A stretch of DNA of 49,183 nt, taken from contig VGPT01000008.1 in NCBI GenBank assembly GCA_016882485.1, positions 1 through 49,183 on the forward strand. The letters are read 5' to 3'. Below the pieces are notes generated by a model, which saw only the letters and a list, made by a program, of their open reading frames with translations, ran no database searches and was not told where the DNA came from. Source of the DNA: Cyanobacteria bacterium M_surface_10_m1_298. GTDB lineage: Bacteria; Cyanobacteriota; Cyanobacteriia; PCC-6307; Cyanobiaceae. This document shows, in pieces, positions 35,753 to 44,311 of this stretch. The position numbers and the translations under genes are program-made. Position 1 is the stretch's first letter; every line of letters begins with the position of its first letter.

Positions 35753-36985
35753 ATGCCCACCTTCACGGCCACCTACACCACCCGATCGGGCCAGAGCCGG
35801 CAGCTCAAGCTCCAGGCCAGCGATGTCACCGCTGCCCGCAGGGACCTGCGCAAGCGCGGGATCGTGCCGGCAGCCCTGGAGGCCAGCGAGGGCACCAGCC
35901 CCGCCCGATCGGTGCTGAGCAGCGATCTCTCCGCCCTGCTGGAAGCCAAACCAGGCATCCGCGAGAAAGCCCTGTTCGCCAACAAGCTGGCGGCCCTGGT
36001 GGATGCGGGGGTGCCGATCGTGCGCAGCCTCGATCTGATGGCCCGGCAGCAGCGCATGCCGCTGTTCAAGCGGGCCCTCACGGCCGTCGGCAGCGACGTG
36101 AACCAGGGCGGCAGCCTGGGGGCGGCCCTGCGGCGCTGGCCCCAGGTGTTCGACAAGCTCACCATCGCCATGGTGGAAGCGGGCGAGGCCGGGGGCGTGC
36201 TGGATGAAAGCCTGCGGCGCCTCGCCAAGTTGCTGGAGGGCAATGCCCGGCTCCAGAACCAGATCAAAGGGGCGATGGGTTACCCGGTGGCGGTCTTGGC
36301 CATCGCGGTGCTGGTGTTCCTGGGGATGACGATCTTCCTGATCCCCACCTTCGCCGGGATCTTCGAAGACCTGGGCGCCGAGCTGCCGCTGTTCACCCAA
36401 ATGATGGTGGACCTGAGCAAACTGCTGCGCTCCTCGTTTTCCGTGCTGCTGGCCTTGGCCATCGCCGTGGGGGTCTGGCTGTTCAGCCGCTACTACGCCA
36501 CGGCCGAGGGGCGCAGGCGGGTGGATGGGGTTCTGCTCAAGCTGCCCCTGTTCGGCGATCTGATCCAGAAAACCGCCACCGCCAAGTTCTGCCGCACCTT
36601 CAGCTCCCTCACCCGCGCCGGTGTGCCGATCCTGCTGTCGCTTGAGATCGTGCAGGAAACGGCCGGCAATGCGGTGATCGCCGATGCCATCGTCAACTCA
36701 CGGCGCGAGGTGCAGGAGGGGATTCCCCTGAGCGTGGCCCTGGGCCGCAAGCAGGTGTTCCCGGAGCTGGCCTTGAGCATGCTGGCCATCGGTGAGGAAA
36801 CAGGCCAGATGGACCAGATGCTCTCGAAGGTGGCCGACTTCTACGAAGACGAGGTGGAAGCGGCGGTGAAAGCTCTCACCTCGATGCTGGAGCCGGCGAT
36901 GATCGTGATTGTGGGAGGGATCGTGGGCTCGATCCTGCTGGCGATGTATCTGCCGATGTTCTCGATCTTCGATCAGATCAAGTGA
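35753..36985 (+). CDS. pilC: Type IV pilus inner-membrane platform protein PilC
   Basis: From ATG 35753 the product is 410 residues and begins MPTFTATYTTRSGQSRQL. It has two repeats of the GspF domain, each ending in membrane helices: about residues 170-205 (AVLAIAVLVFLGMTIFLIPTF), near 225-245, and at the C terminus (GGIVGSILLAMYLPMFSIFD). LVDAGVPIVRSLD and AGVPILLSLEIVQE mark the paired repeats. It is the platform that couples PilB and PilT to pilus assembly. Its stop overlaps the end of the opposite-strand PIN toxin gene by 8 bp. Confidence 0.95.
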   Translation: MPTFTATYTTRSGQSRQLKLQASDVTAARRDLRKRGIVPAALEASEGTSPARSVLSSDLSALLEAKPGIREKALFANKLAALVDAGVPIVRSLDLMARQQRMPLFKRALTAVGSDVNQGGSLGAALRRWPQVFDKLTIAMVEAGEAGGVLDESLRRLAKLLEGNARLQNQIKGAMGYPVAVLAIAVLVFLGMTIFLIPTFAGIFEDLGAELPLFTQMMVDLSKLLRSSFSVLLALAIAVGVWLFSRYYATAEGRRRVDGVLLKLPLFGDLIQKTATAKFCRTFSSLTRAGVPILLSLEIVQETAGNAVIADAIVNSRREVQEGIPLSVALGRKQVFPELALSMLAIGEETGQMDQMLSKVADFYEDEVEAAVKALTSMLEPAMIVIVGGIVGSILLAMYLPMFSIFDQIK

Positions 36986-37394
36986 GGGGCACGCCCATCG
37001 CAACGGCGGCCTGATTCAGCTTGCGATCAAAGCTGGCCAGCGCGGCGCCGAGGCGATGGGCGAGATCGAGATAAGTGGCGTCATAGCTGGAGAGGCCATG
37101 GGCGCGGGCCAGCGCGATCAACCTGGGTTGCTGCTCAGGCCCCGCATCAACGTCCGTGCAGATCGGCAAGCTGCCCAGCCGAACCAGGAAGAGATCGCTG
37201 GCGTCTTGAGCGATCACACCACGCCGTTCAGCCACCAATAAGGCGTTGGCCACTTCAAGGTGCCAGAGCCCCGGCACCCACCAGGGCTGCTGGCCACAGC
37301 AAGCCAAGAGCTGGTTCGCTCGCTGCGCATCGGCGGCTTGTTCACGCTCAAAGACCCAGGCGAGGGCCATGGAGGCATCGATCACCAGAGTCAA
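36978..37394 (-). CDS. vapC: PIN-domain toxin (VapC-like ribonuclease)
   Basis: A 138-residue PIN-domain protein. The expected acidic metal-binding residues are Asp6 (VIDAS), Glu47 (HLEVANAL), Asp105 (SSYDATYLDLA) and Asp123 (ASFDRKL), the usual four of VapC ribonucleases. VapC toxins cut tRNA or rRNA when free of antitoxin. The ATG at 37394 overlaps the stop of the antitoxin gene by 4 bp, the typical coupled order. The pair is the only accessory module in this part of the window, and the gene is complete. Confidence 0.9.
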   Translation of the reverse strand: MTLVIDASMALAWVFEREQAADAQRANQLLACCGQQPWWVPGLWHLEVANALLVAERRGVIAQDASDLFLVRLGSLPICTDVDAGPEQQPRLIALARAHGLSSYDATYLDLAHRLGAALASFDRKLNQAAVAMGVPLT

Positions 37395-37654
37395 CGGCGC
37401 CCCTCCGCCACAAAGCTGGTGACATCAACGTCCATCACGCCCTTGATCCGCGGAAAAGCCTGGAGCGCCTCAATGGCTGCGGCCACGCCCTCGCTGGATG
37501 GGCTGCGATGGGGGACCAGATCAGCCACAGGCCTGCCCCGCACCGTGATCGTGAACTGTTCGCCCTGCTCCACAGCCCGCAGCAACCGAGAGAGCTGGGC
37601 CTTGGCCTCAAAAGCGCCGATGGAACTCTCCACGCCTCGATCAACCTGGTTCAC
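37391..37654 (-). CDS. vapB: Phd/YefM-type antitoxin
   Basis: The 87-residue product is a Phd/YefM-fold antitoxin. The core SIGAFEAKAQLSRLLRAVEQGEQFTI is the conserved N-terminal DNA-binding part, followed by RGRPVADLVPHR. The C-terminal tail (IKGVMDVDVTSFVAEGRR) should wrap the toxin. Start GTG 37654 is used. A few residues later, GTG in VESSIGAFE is an alternative. The palindrome AAACTAGTTT touches its start and could be the autoregulatory operator. It lies 3 bp after the stop of the BaiN-like gene. Confidence 0.88.
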   Translation of the reverse strand: MNQVDRGVESSIGAFEAKAQLSRLLRAVEQGEQFTITVRGRPVADLVPHRSPSSEGVAAAIEALQAFPRIKGVMDVDVTSFVAEGRR

Positions 37655-37664
37655 AAACTAGTTT
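37655..37664 (-). promoter_or_regulatory. Palindrome AAACTAGTTT at the vapB start
   Basis: A perfect 10-bp palindrome directly before the GTG start of vapB, containing the TAG stop of the upstream flavoprotein gene. It is AT-rich in a GC-rich region. Phd-type antitoxins bind short palindromes at their own promoters, so an operator is plausible but not shown. Confidence 0.4.
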
Positions 37665-38935
37665 AAAGCGATCGCCTGCCCTGCCAGCCAGCCGGAGCTC
37701 CAGCAGTGCTGGAAGTTGAAGCCACCAGTGATGCCATCCACATCGAGCAGCTCACCGGCCAGATAAAGCCCGGGGGTGAGGCGGCTCTCCATGGTGGCCA
37801 GGTTCACCTCCCCCAGCGGCACGCCGCCAGCGGTCACAAACTCCTCGCCAAAGGGGCCGCGGCCGGCCACGGCGTAGCTGCTGCGCCGCAGGCTCTCGAT
37901 CAGCCCCTGCTGCTGGCGCTTGCCCAGATCCGCCCAGCGGCGCTCCGCTTCCACCCCCTGTTGATCGAGCAGGTGCTGCCAGAGGCGCCGGCTCAGCGCC
38001 GGCCAGGGGCGGGCATTGTTGAGCTGGCGCTTGGCCTGATCGCGGCGACACTCGGCGAACAGCTGCTCCAGCTGGGGCTGGCTACGACCGCCACTCCAAT
38101 CCACCCGAATGGTGCCCCGGTAGCCGCAGTGGTGCAGCGCCCGTGCCGCAAAGGCCGTGAGCCGCAGGGTGGCGGGGCCGCTCAGGCCCCAGTGGGTGAT
38201 CAGCAGCGGCCCCGACTGACGGAAGCGATGGGCCATGCCCGGCGGCGGCGGACCAGCGCCCTGATCCAGATCAAGCTCCAGCTCCAGATCCACTGGATCC
38301 ATCACCACCCCCGCCAACGCCACCAGCGGATTGGGTTTGAACGCCAGCGTGAACAGCGAGGGCACCGGCGGCACCAGGCCATGGCCCAGGCTCTGGGCGA
38401 GGCGGCGGCCGCTGGGATGGCTGCCGGTGGCCAGCACCAGCCGATCCGCCCGCAGGTCGCCCCCCGAGCGCAATTGCAGGGCGAACCCGCCGCCGGGAGC
38501 CTGCGCCGCAGCCTGCAGGGCCTCACTAGTGCGCAGCACCACACCGGAGCGCTGGGCCGCCTGGCGCAGGCACTGAATCACCGCCGTGGAGCGGTTGGCC
38601 TGGGGGAACATCCGCCCATCGGCCTCCTCCACCAACGCCAGGCCGTGCTCATCGAACCAGGCGACGGCATCACCGGCAGCAAAACGGCTGAAGGGCCCGC
38701 GCAGGGCTTTGCTGCCGCGGGGGTAGTAGCCCACCAACTCCCGGGGGTCCCAGCAGGCGTGGGTCACGTTGCAGCGACCGCCGCCACTGATCAGCACCTT
38801 GCCCAGGGGCTCAGGCGTGCTCTCCAGCAGCAAAACCCGCTGCAGACCAGCCTCCGCCGCCGCAATCGCCGCCATGAAACCGGCTGGCCCACCCCCCGCC
38901 ACCACCAGCGACCAGTGCTCAGGGGAGGGAACCAT
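37658..38935 (-). CDS. BaiN/HI0933-like FAD-dependent oxidoreductase
   Basis: A 425-residue flavoprotein with the FAD-binding VVAGGGPAGFMAAIAAAE at the N terminus. It also has ISGGGRCNVTHACW, which is characteristic of the HI0933/BaiN group, a central LVLATGSHPSG motif, and the C-terminal VTAGGVPLGEVNLATMESR and GELLDVDGITGGFNFQ. The physiological substrate is unknown, and the bile-acid activity of BaiN should not be carried over. It is divergent from the dus gene with 25 bp between starts and leads into vapBC. Confidence 0.9.
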   Translation of the reverse strand: MVPSPEHWSLVVAGGGPAGFMAAIAAAEAGLQRVLLLESTPEPLGKVLISGGGRCNVTHACWDPRELVGYYPRGSKALRGPFSRFAAGDAVAWFDEHGLALVEEADGRMFPQANRSTAVIQCLRQAAQRSGVVLRTSEALQAAAQAPGGGFALQLRSGGDLRADRLVLATGSHPSGRRLAQSLGHGLVPPVPSLFTLAFKPNPLVALAGVVMDPVDLELELDLDQGAGPPPPGMAHRFRQSGPLLITHWGLSGPATLRLTAFAARALHHCGYRGTIRVDWSGGRSQPQLEQLFAECRRDQAKRQLNNARPWPALSRRLWQHLLDQQGVEAERRWADLGKRQQQGLIESLRRSSYAVAGRGPFGEEFVTAGGVPLGEVNLATMESRLTPGLYLAGELLDVDGITGGFNFQHCWSSGWLAGQAIALN

Positions 38936-38960
38936 CAGGGTGAAAGGCGAGCATGGGGGG

Positions 38961-39959
38961 ATGCCCGATTCGCTGCTGAACGGGGCCTACCGCTTCAGTG
39001 TGGCCCCGATGATGGACTACACGGATCGGCACTTCCGGGTGCTGATGCGGCAGATCACCCGGCGCAGCCTGCTCTACACCGAGATGGTGGTGGCCCAGGC
39101 GCTGCACTACAGCGAGCGGCGCGAGCGGCTGATCGATTTCGAGCCGATCGAACACCCGATCGCCCTGCAGGTGGGTGGCGACGACCCGCAGCTGCTGGCC
39201 GAAGCAGCGCGCATCGCATCCGATCGCGGCTACGACGAGATCAACCTCAACGTGGGCTGTCCCAGCGAGAAGGTGCAGAAGGGGCGCTTCGGGGCCTGCC
39301 TGATGGCCGAGCCCGACCACGTGGCCCGCTGCATCAGGGCGATGGCCGCGGCCTCAGCGCTGCCGGTCACGGTGAAACACCGCATCGGCATCGATGAGCG
39401 CGATTCCTACGAGGAACTACTGGCCTTCGTAGACACGGTGGCCGCGGCCGGCGCCCAGCGCTTCAGCGTGCATGCCCGCAAAGCCTGGCTCGAGGGCCTC
39501 GATCCCAAGCAGAACCGCACCATCCCACCGCTGCGCTACGAGCTAGTGCATCAGCTCAAGCGCGAGCGGCCCCAGCTCACGATCGAACTCAATGGCGGCC
39601 TGGTGGATCTGAGCAGCTGCGAAGAACAGCTGCAGCAGGTGGATGGGGTGATGGTGGGTCGCGCCGCCTACGACCATCCCCTGCGCTGGGCCACGGTGGA
39701 TCGCGACTTGTTCCACGACGCCAGCCAGCCGATTGCCAGCGCCTCCACGGTGGTGCGCGGCCTGATCCCTTACGCCGAGCGCTGGTGCAGCGGTGGCGGC
39801 CGCCTCTGGGCGATCGCCCGCCATCTAGTGCAGGTGGTGGAAGGAGTCAGCGGCGCTCGCCACTGGCGCCGCGATCTAGGGGTGGCCGCTGGCGCGCGGG
39901 ATGCCGGGCCTGAGGTGTTTGAGCGAGCGGCGACGCAGCTAGAGGAGCGCGGGCTCTAG
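38961..39959 (+). CDS. dusA: tRNA-dihydrouridine synthase DusA
   Basis: A 332-residue FMN enzyme that reduces uridines in the tRNA D-loop. Motifs are FSVAPMMDYTDRHFR, LLYTEMVVA, EINLNVGCPSEKVQKGRFG with the catalytic Cys shortly after in GACLM, VKHRIGID, and VHARKAWLEGL. The DusA-type segment GLDPKQNRTIPPL fits the A subgroup. Start ATG 38961 gives the conserved N terminus. It ends one base before the opposite-strand membrane protein gene. Confidence 0.94.
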   Translation: MPDSLLNGAYRFSVAPMMDYTDRHFRVLMRQITRRSLLYTEMVVAQALHYSERRERLIDFEPIEHPIALQVGGDDPQLLAEAARIASDRGYDEINLNVGCPSEKVQKGRFGACLMAEPDHVARCIRAMAAASALPVTVKHRIGIDERDSYEELLAFVDTVAAAGAQRFSVHARKAWLEGLDPKQNRTIPPLRYELVHQLKRERPQLTIELNGGLVDLSSCEEQLQQVDGVMVGRAAYDHPLRWATVDRDLFHDASQPIASASTVVRGLIPYAERWCSGGGRLWAIARHLVQVVEGVSGARHWRRDLGVAAGARDAGPEVFERAATQLEERGL

Positions 39960-39960
39960 T

Positions 39961-40512
39961 TCAACGGCGCCAGTCGAGCCAAGGCAGCCCAGGAACAATC
40001 GCCGGCACGGCGCTCCGATAGGTGGCGTAGTCGGGATGAAGCAGCAGCAATCCGCGCTCCTCGCGGCGGGCCTTACCCCCCAGCACCGCTGCCAGGGCCA
40101 GCAACAACCCCAGGTGGAACAAGCTGCCGAGGGCCAGGGCCACGCCGAGCTCAGCGAGCAGGAGCGCCTGATACAGCGGGTGGCGGCAACGGCCATAGGC
40201 GCCCTGGGTCACCAGGGCCGCTCCAGGCTTGGGATCCGGCAGAGGCGTCAGGCTGGCGCCCAACCGCCAGAAGGCCTGGGCCGCCAGGGCCAGCCCAGAG
40301 GCAAACAGCAGGGCCCCGGCGAGGGCCAGAGGCAGCGGCCAGGCATAGCCCCAACTCCCTGGAGCAGGCCAGGGAGGAACGAGGTTGGCGGCGATCAGGA
40401 GCAACTGGGCCAGCAGCCACCATTCACCTCGGCGGTTGTCGAGCCAGCCGGCCCAGCTGAACTGCCAACCCTCAAGTGGGGATCTCGGCGAGGGGGTCGA
40501 GGTCGGGTCCAT
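39961..40512 (-). CDS. Isoprenylcysteine methyltransferase-like membrane protein
   Basis: The 183-residue product has about four membrane helices. It has the C-terminal signature of the ICMT/PEMT-like family: GAYGRCRHPLYQALLLAELG, where the RHP binds SAM, and later EERGLLLLHPDYATYR. Members methylate lipids or isoprenoid groups. The substrate here is unknown. Its start overlaps the end of the antiporter gene by 41 bp on the same strand, so it is probably translated from the antiporter transcript. Confidence 0.8.
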   Translation of the reverse strand: MDPTSTPSPRSPLEGWQFSWAGWLDNRRGEWWLLAQLLLIAANLVPPWPAPGSWGYAWPLPLALAGALLFASGLALAAQAFWRLGASLTPLPDPKPGAALVTQGAYGRCRHPLYQALLLAELGVALALGSLFHLGLLLALAAVLGGKARREERGLLLLHPDYATYRSAVPAIVPGLPWLDWRR

Positions 40513-41809
40513 CGCTCTTTCCGGCCAACACCAGTCTGAGCAGGATCGGGGCCAGGAAGGTGGTGCCGATCACCATCAACAAGATGGCGGCCTCCAGGGC
40601 GGGGCTGAGCAGCTTGGCCTGGGTGCCCAGGCCAAGGAAAATCAGACCCACCTCGCCGCGGGGCATCATCCCCAGGCCCACCACCAGGCGATTGGTGGGC
40701 TGCTTCGAGAGAAAGCTCCAGCCGGCCACCACCTTGCCAAGGATGGCCACGGCCAGCAGGAATCCGGCAATCACCAGACCAGCCCGGTTGGCCGGATCGA
40801 AGGGGTTGAGCACCGACAAATCCATGCTGGTGCCGATCAGCACAAAAAAGATCGTGGCGAACAGGGCCACCACCGGCTTCACCGACTCCTCAATGCGGTG
40901 GGCGTGATTGGACTTGCTCAGGATCAATCCGGCAGCGAAGGCCCCCAGGGCCGCCTCCAATCCAATGGCTGTGGCGGCGAAACAGCAGAGGGTTAGCACT
41001 ACAAAAGAAGCCACCACCACATCGCCAGGAGCCTTGAGGCGATCAATCACCCAGTCGAACCCCGGCGCTGCCGTGCGGCTCAGACCAATGGCCGCCACCA
41101 CGAACACCACCGCTGCTGCCACCAACTTCAGGATCGGCCCGATCTCAAGGCTGCCGCCACCGGCCAGGCTGACCACCACCGCCAGGATCACGATGCCGAG
41201 GATGTCGTCGAGAACGGCGGCCCCGATCACGATCTGACCCTCTCGTGAGCGGAGCATCTTCAGCTCACCGAACACACTGGCGGTGATGCCGATGCTGGTG
41301 GCGGTCATCGCCGCACCGGCAAACACCGCCGGGATGACATCCACCTGGAAGATCGCCATCAGGCCAAGGGTGCCCAGGGCGAAGGGCACAGCCACGCCCG
41401 CCACCGCCACCGTGGTGGCCTGGGCCCCCACCGCCACCAGTTCATCAAGGTCGCTCTCGAGGCCGGTGAGAAAGAGCAGGGCGAACAGGCCAAGGGTGGC
41501 CACCGCCTGCAAGGAGGGGAAGCTCTCGGCATAGAGGTGGCTGACCACATCCGGCGGCACATCTGCCAGCGAGCCCACCAGCTGCAGCAGGCCCTGACTC
41601 AGGGCCGCCTGAGTCTCCGGCGGCACGATCAGGTGCAGGCCCGAGGCTCCGATGATCACACCGGCGATCAGTTCCCCCAGGATCGTGGGGAGCTGCAGAC
41701 GCACCAGCAGCTCCGCCAGCAGGCGAGCCGCCACAAAAATCACCAGAAAGCGACCGACCCCGATCAGGGTTTCGGCCACTTCCAGCTGATGAGCCCCGAT
41801 ATCGGGCAT
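40472..41809 (-). CDS. CPA2-family cation:proton antiporter
   Basis: The 445-residue product (ATG 41809) has 12 or so membrane helices. Family features are LPTILGELIAGVIIGASGL near the N terminus, FLTGLESDLDEL, the charged ATSIGITASVFGELK region, and GMMPRGEVGLIFLGLG in a late helix, whose RGE resembles NapA/KefB-type exchangers. There is no C-terminal Rossmann (KTN) domain, so it is closer to NapA-type Na+/H+ exchangers than to KefC. The extension to 41860 (TTG) is rejected for lack of family similarity. It diverges from xfp. Confidence 0.87.
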   Translation of the reverse strand: MPDIGAHQLEVAETLIGVGRFLVIFVAARLLAELLVRLQLPTILGELIAGVIIGASGLHLIVPPETQAALSQGLLQLVGSLADVPPDVVSHLYAESFPSLQAVATLGLFALLFLTGLESDLDELVAVGAQATTVAVAGVAVPFALGTLGLMAIFQVDVIPAVFAGAAMTATSIGITASVFGELKMLRSREGQIVIGAAVLDDILGIVILAVVVSLAGGGSLEIGPILKLVAAAVVFVVAAIGLSRTAAPGFDWVIDRLKAPGDVVVASFVVLTLCCFAATAIGLEAALGAFAAGLILSKSNHAHRIEESVKPVVALFATIFFVLIGTSMDLSVLNPFDPANRAGLVIAGFLLAVAILGKVVAGWSFLSKQPTNRLVVGLGMMPRGEVGLIFLGLGTQAKLLSPALEAAILLMVIGTTFLAPILLRLVLAGKSDGPDLDPLAEIPT

Positions 41810-41905
41810 GGGCAGGCGTGGGCAATTGCGAACGAGAGTCTCGCCCGACGGCGCCAACAAATGTGATCACGGCTACGTTCCGCGCAACGCTCCCCTGCCG
41901 CGCCG
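41810..41905. promoter_or_regulatory. Divergent promoter region antiporter-xfp
   Basis: This 96-bp gap must drive the antiporter leftward and the xfp operon rightward. It includes the palindrome GTGATCAC (41863-41870) in a slightly AT-richer patch, preceded by AACAAAT. The site resembles half of a CRP-type target, but the 6-bp spacer of TGTGA-N6-TCACA is absent. A regulator cannot be named. Confidence 0.4.
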
Positions 41906-44311
41906 ATGAACTCCGCGCCCGCTAGCGCCCGTTCCGACACCGATCTCTCCCTGCTCGATGCCTGGTGGCGAGCCGCCAACTACCTGGCGGTGGGGATGAT
42001 CTACCTGCAGGACAACCCGCTGCTGGCGGAACCGCTGCGGCCCGAGCACATCAAGAACCGGCTGCTGGGGCACTGGGGATCCAGCCCGGGACAGGCGTTC
42101 ATCTGGGCCCATGCCAATCGGGTGATCCGCCGGGATGACCTGGAGATGATCTACCTGTCGGGGCCGGGCCATGGAGCCCCGGGGGTGCTGGGCCCCACCT
42201 ATCTCGATGGCACCTACTCCGAGGTCTATCCCGACAAATCCCAGGACAGCGAAGGGCTCAGGCGCTTCTTCAAACAGTTCTCCTTCCCGGGCCACATCGG
42301 CAGCCATTGCACCCCGGAAACCCCCGGCTCGATCCACGAGGGCGGCGAACTGGGCTACGTGCTCTCCCACGCCTGCGGGGCCGTTTTCGACAACCCGGAT
42401 CTGATCGCCCTGGCCTGCGTGGGGGATGGCGAGGCCGAAACCGGCCCCCTGGCCACCAGCTGGCACATCAACAAGTTCCTCAACCCGGTGAGCGATGGGG
42501 CGGTGCTGCCGGTGCTGCACCTCAACGGCTACAAGATCGCCAACCCCACCCTGTTGGCCCGCATCCCCCGGGAGGAGCTGGGCAGCCTGTTGCGGGGCTA
42601 CGGCTGGGATCCGTTGTTCGTCGAGGGCAGCGAGCCGATGGCCATGCACGAGGCGATGGCTGCAGCGATGGACACGGCCATCGGACGGATCCAGACCATC
42701 CGCCACGACGCCCGCTCCCAGGGCAGTGCGGCCACGGCCAGCCGTCCGATCTGGCCGATGCTGGTGCTGCGCTCCCCGAAGGGTTGGACCGGCCCGGCTG
42801 AGTTGAACGGGCACCGGATCGAGGGATTCTGGCGGGCCCACCAGGTGCCGCTGCCCAATCCCAAGAGCGATCCCGCCCAGCTGCAGCAACTGGAGCGGTG
42901 GCTACGCAGCTACCGGCCTGAGGAGCTGTTCGATGCCGAAGGCCGCCTGATCCCTGCCCTGCAGGCCCTGGCGCCGCAAGGGGCGCGGCGGATGGGATCC
43001 AATCCCCACGCCAATGGAGGCTTGCTGCGGCGCCAGCTCAACCTGCCGGAGCGGGAGCGCTATGCCGTGCCGGTGCCCGCCCCGGGGCAGTCCCTGCACG
43101 AGAACACCGCTCCCCTGGGGGAACTGCTGCGGGATGCCATCGCCCAGAACCCCGACAACCTGCGGGTGTTCGGTCCGGATGAAACCGCGTCCAACCGGCT
43201 GCAGGCCATTTACGAGCGCAGCAAAAAGGTCTGGATGGAGGAACTCAGACCTGAGGACGCCGATGGAGGAGAGCTCTCCAGGGACGGTCGAGTGGTGGAA
43301 ATGCTCAGCGAGCACACCCTGGTGGGGATGCTCGAGGGCTACCTGCTGACCGGCCGCTACGGCCTCTTTCACACCTACGAGGCCTTTGCCCATGTGATCG
43401 CCTCGATGTTCAACCAGCACACCAAGTGGCTGGAGAGCTGCCGCCATCACGCGCCCTGGAGAGCCTCGATCGGCCCCTGGACCTGCCTGATCTCCTCCAC
43501 GGTCTGGAGGCAGGACCACAACGGCTTCACCCACCAAGACCCAGGCTTCATCGACCTGGCGGGCAACAAGAGCGGGGATGTGGTGCGCGTCTACCTACCG
43601 GCTGATGCCAACTGCCTGCTCGCGGTCGCCGAGGAAGCCCTGGTCGAGCCAGATGTCAGCAACATCATCGTCAGCGACAAGCAACAGCATCTGCAGTATC
43701 TGAGCCTTGAGCAGGCCAGAGCGCATGTGGCCAAGGGCATCGGCCTGTGGAGCTGGGCCAGCAACGATCACGTCGGCCACGAACCGGATGAACCCGATGT
43801 GGTGATGGCCTGCGCCGGTGACATCCCCACGAAGGAGACCCTGGCCGCCGTCCAGATCCTGCGCCGCGAGATCCCCAACCTGCGGATCCGGGTGCTGAAT
43901 GTGGTGAAGCTGTTCGCCCTCACCCAACCCACAGAGCATCCCCATGGGCTCAGCGATCGGGATTTCGACACACTGTTCACCACTAACCGTCCGGTGCTGT
44001 TCAACTTCCATGGGTACCCCTGGTTGATCCACCGGTTGACCTACAGGCGGCGCAACCATGCCAACTTCCACGTCCGTGGTTACAAGGAACGAGGCAACAT
44101 CAACACCCCGTTGGAGCTGGCGATGAACAACCAGATCGACCGCTTCAATCTCGTGATTGATGTGATCGACCGCGTTCCCGGCTTAGGGTCACGCGCCGCC
44201 CATGTCAAAGAGCAGATGAAGGAGGCGATCCTGGCCAACCGCGCCTACGCCCATCAGCACGGCATGGATGCACCCGAGATCAACAACTGGCAGTGGAGCG
44301 AGGCCGCCTGA
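41906..44311 (+). CDS. xfp: Phosphoketolase (Xfp family)
   Basis: The 801-residue TPP enzyme splits xylulose 5-phosphate or fructose 6-phosphate with phosphate into acetyl phosphate and an aldose phosphate. Family segments include [15 protein letters not shown], the [17 protein letters not shown] loop, the TPP region [16 protein letters not shown], and [12 protein letters not shown] near 535. It ends at the usual length. Its TGA overlaps the glgP start by one base. Phosphoketolase plus acetate kinase makes ATP without pyruvate oxidation, and glgP beside it points to glycogen as the carbon source. Confidence 0.96.
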   Translation: MNSAPASARSDTDLSLLDAWWRAANYLAVGMIYLQDNPLLAEPLRPEHIKNRLLGHWGSSPGQAFIWAHANRVIRRDDLEMIYLSGPGHGAPGVLGPTYLDGTYSEVYPDKSQDSEGLRRFFKQFSFPGHIGSHCTPETPGSIHEGGELGYVLSHACGAVFDNPDLIALACVGDGEAETGPLATSWHINKFLNPVSDGAVLPVLHLNGYKIANPTLLARIPREELGSLLRGYGWDPLFVEGSEPMAMHEAMAAAMDTAIGRIQTIRHDARSQGSAATASRPIWPMLVLRSPKGWTGPAELNGHRIEGFWRAHQVPLPNPKSDPAQLQQLERWLRSYRPEELFDAEGRLIPALQALAPQGARRMGSNPHANGGLLRRQLNLPERERYAVPVPAPGQSLHENTAPLGELLRDAIAQNPDNLRVFGPDETASNRLQAIYERSKKVWMEELRPEDADGGELSRDGRVVEMLSEHTLVGMLEGYLLTGRYGLFHTYEAFAHVIASMFNQHTKWLESCRHHAPWRASIGPWTCLISSTVWRQDHNGFTHQDPGFIDLAGNKSGDVVRVYLPADANCLLAVAEEALVEPDVSNIIVSDKQQHLQYLSLEQARAHVAKGIGLWSWASNDHVGHEPDEPDVVMACAGDIPTKETLAAVQILRREIPNLRIRVLNVVKLFALTQPTEHPHGLSDRDFDTLFTTNRPVLFNFHGYPWLIHRLTYRRRNHANFHVRGYKERGNINTPLELAMNNQIDRFNLVIDVIDRVPGLGSRAAHVKEQMKEAILANRAYAHQHGMDAPEINNWQWSEAA

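Noticed and set aside
37706-39397. 563-codon plus-strand frame over the BaiN-like gene and dus
   Set aside because: It is a Gln/Arg/Ala-rich antisense shadow that overlaps two clear genes in other frames.
41863-41870. CRP-type site before xfp
   Set aside because: GTGATCAC is a palindrome, but it lacks the 6-bp spacer of a CRP site. I list only the region, not a named regulator.
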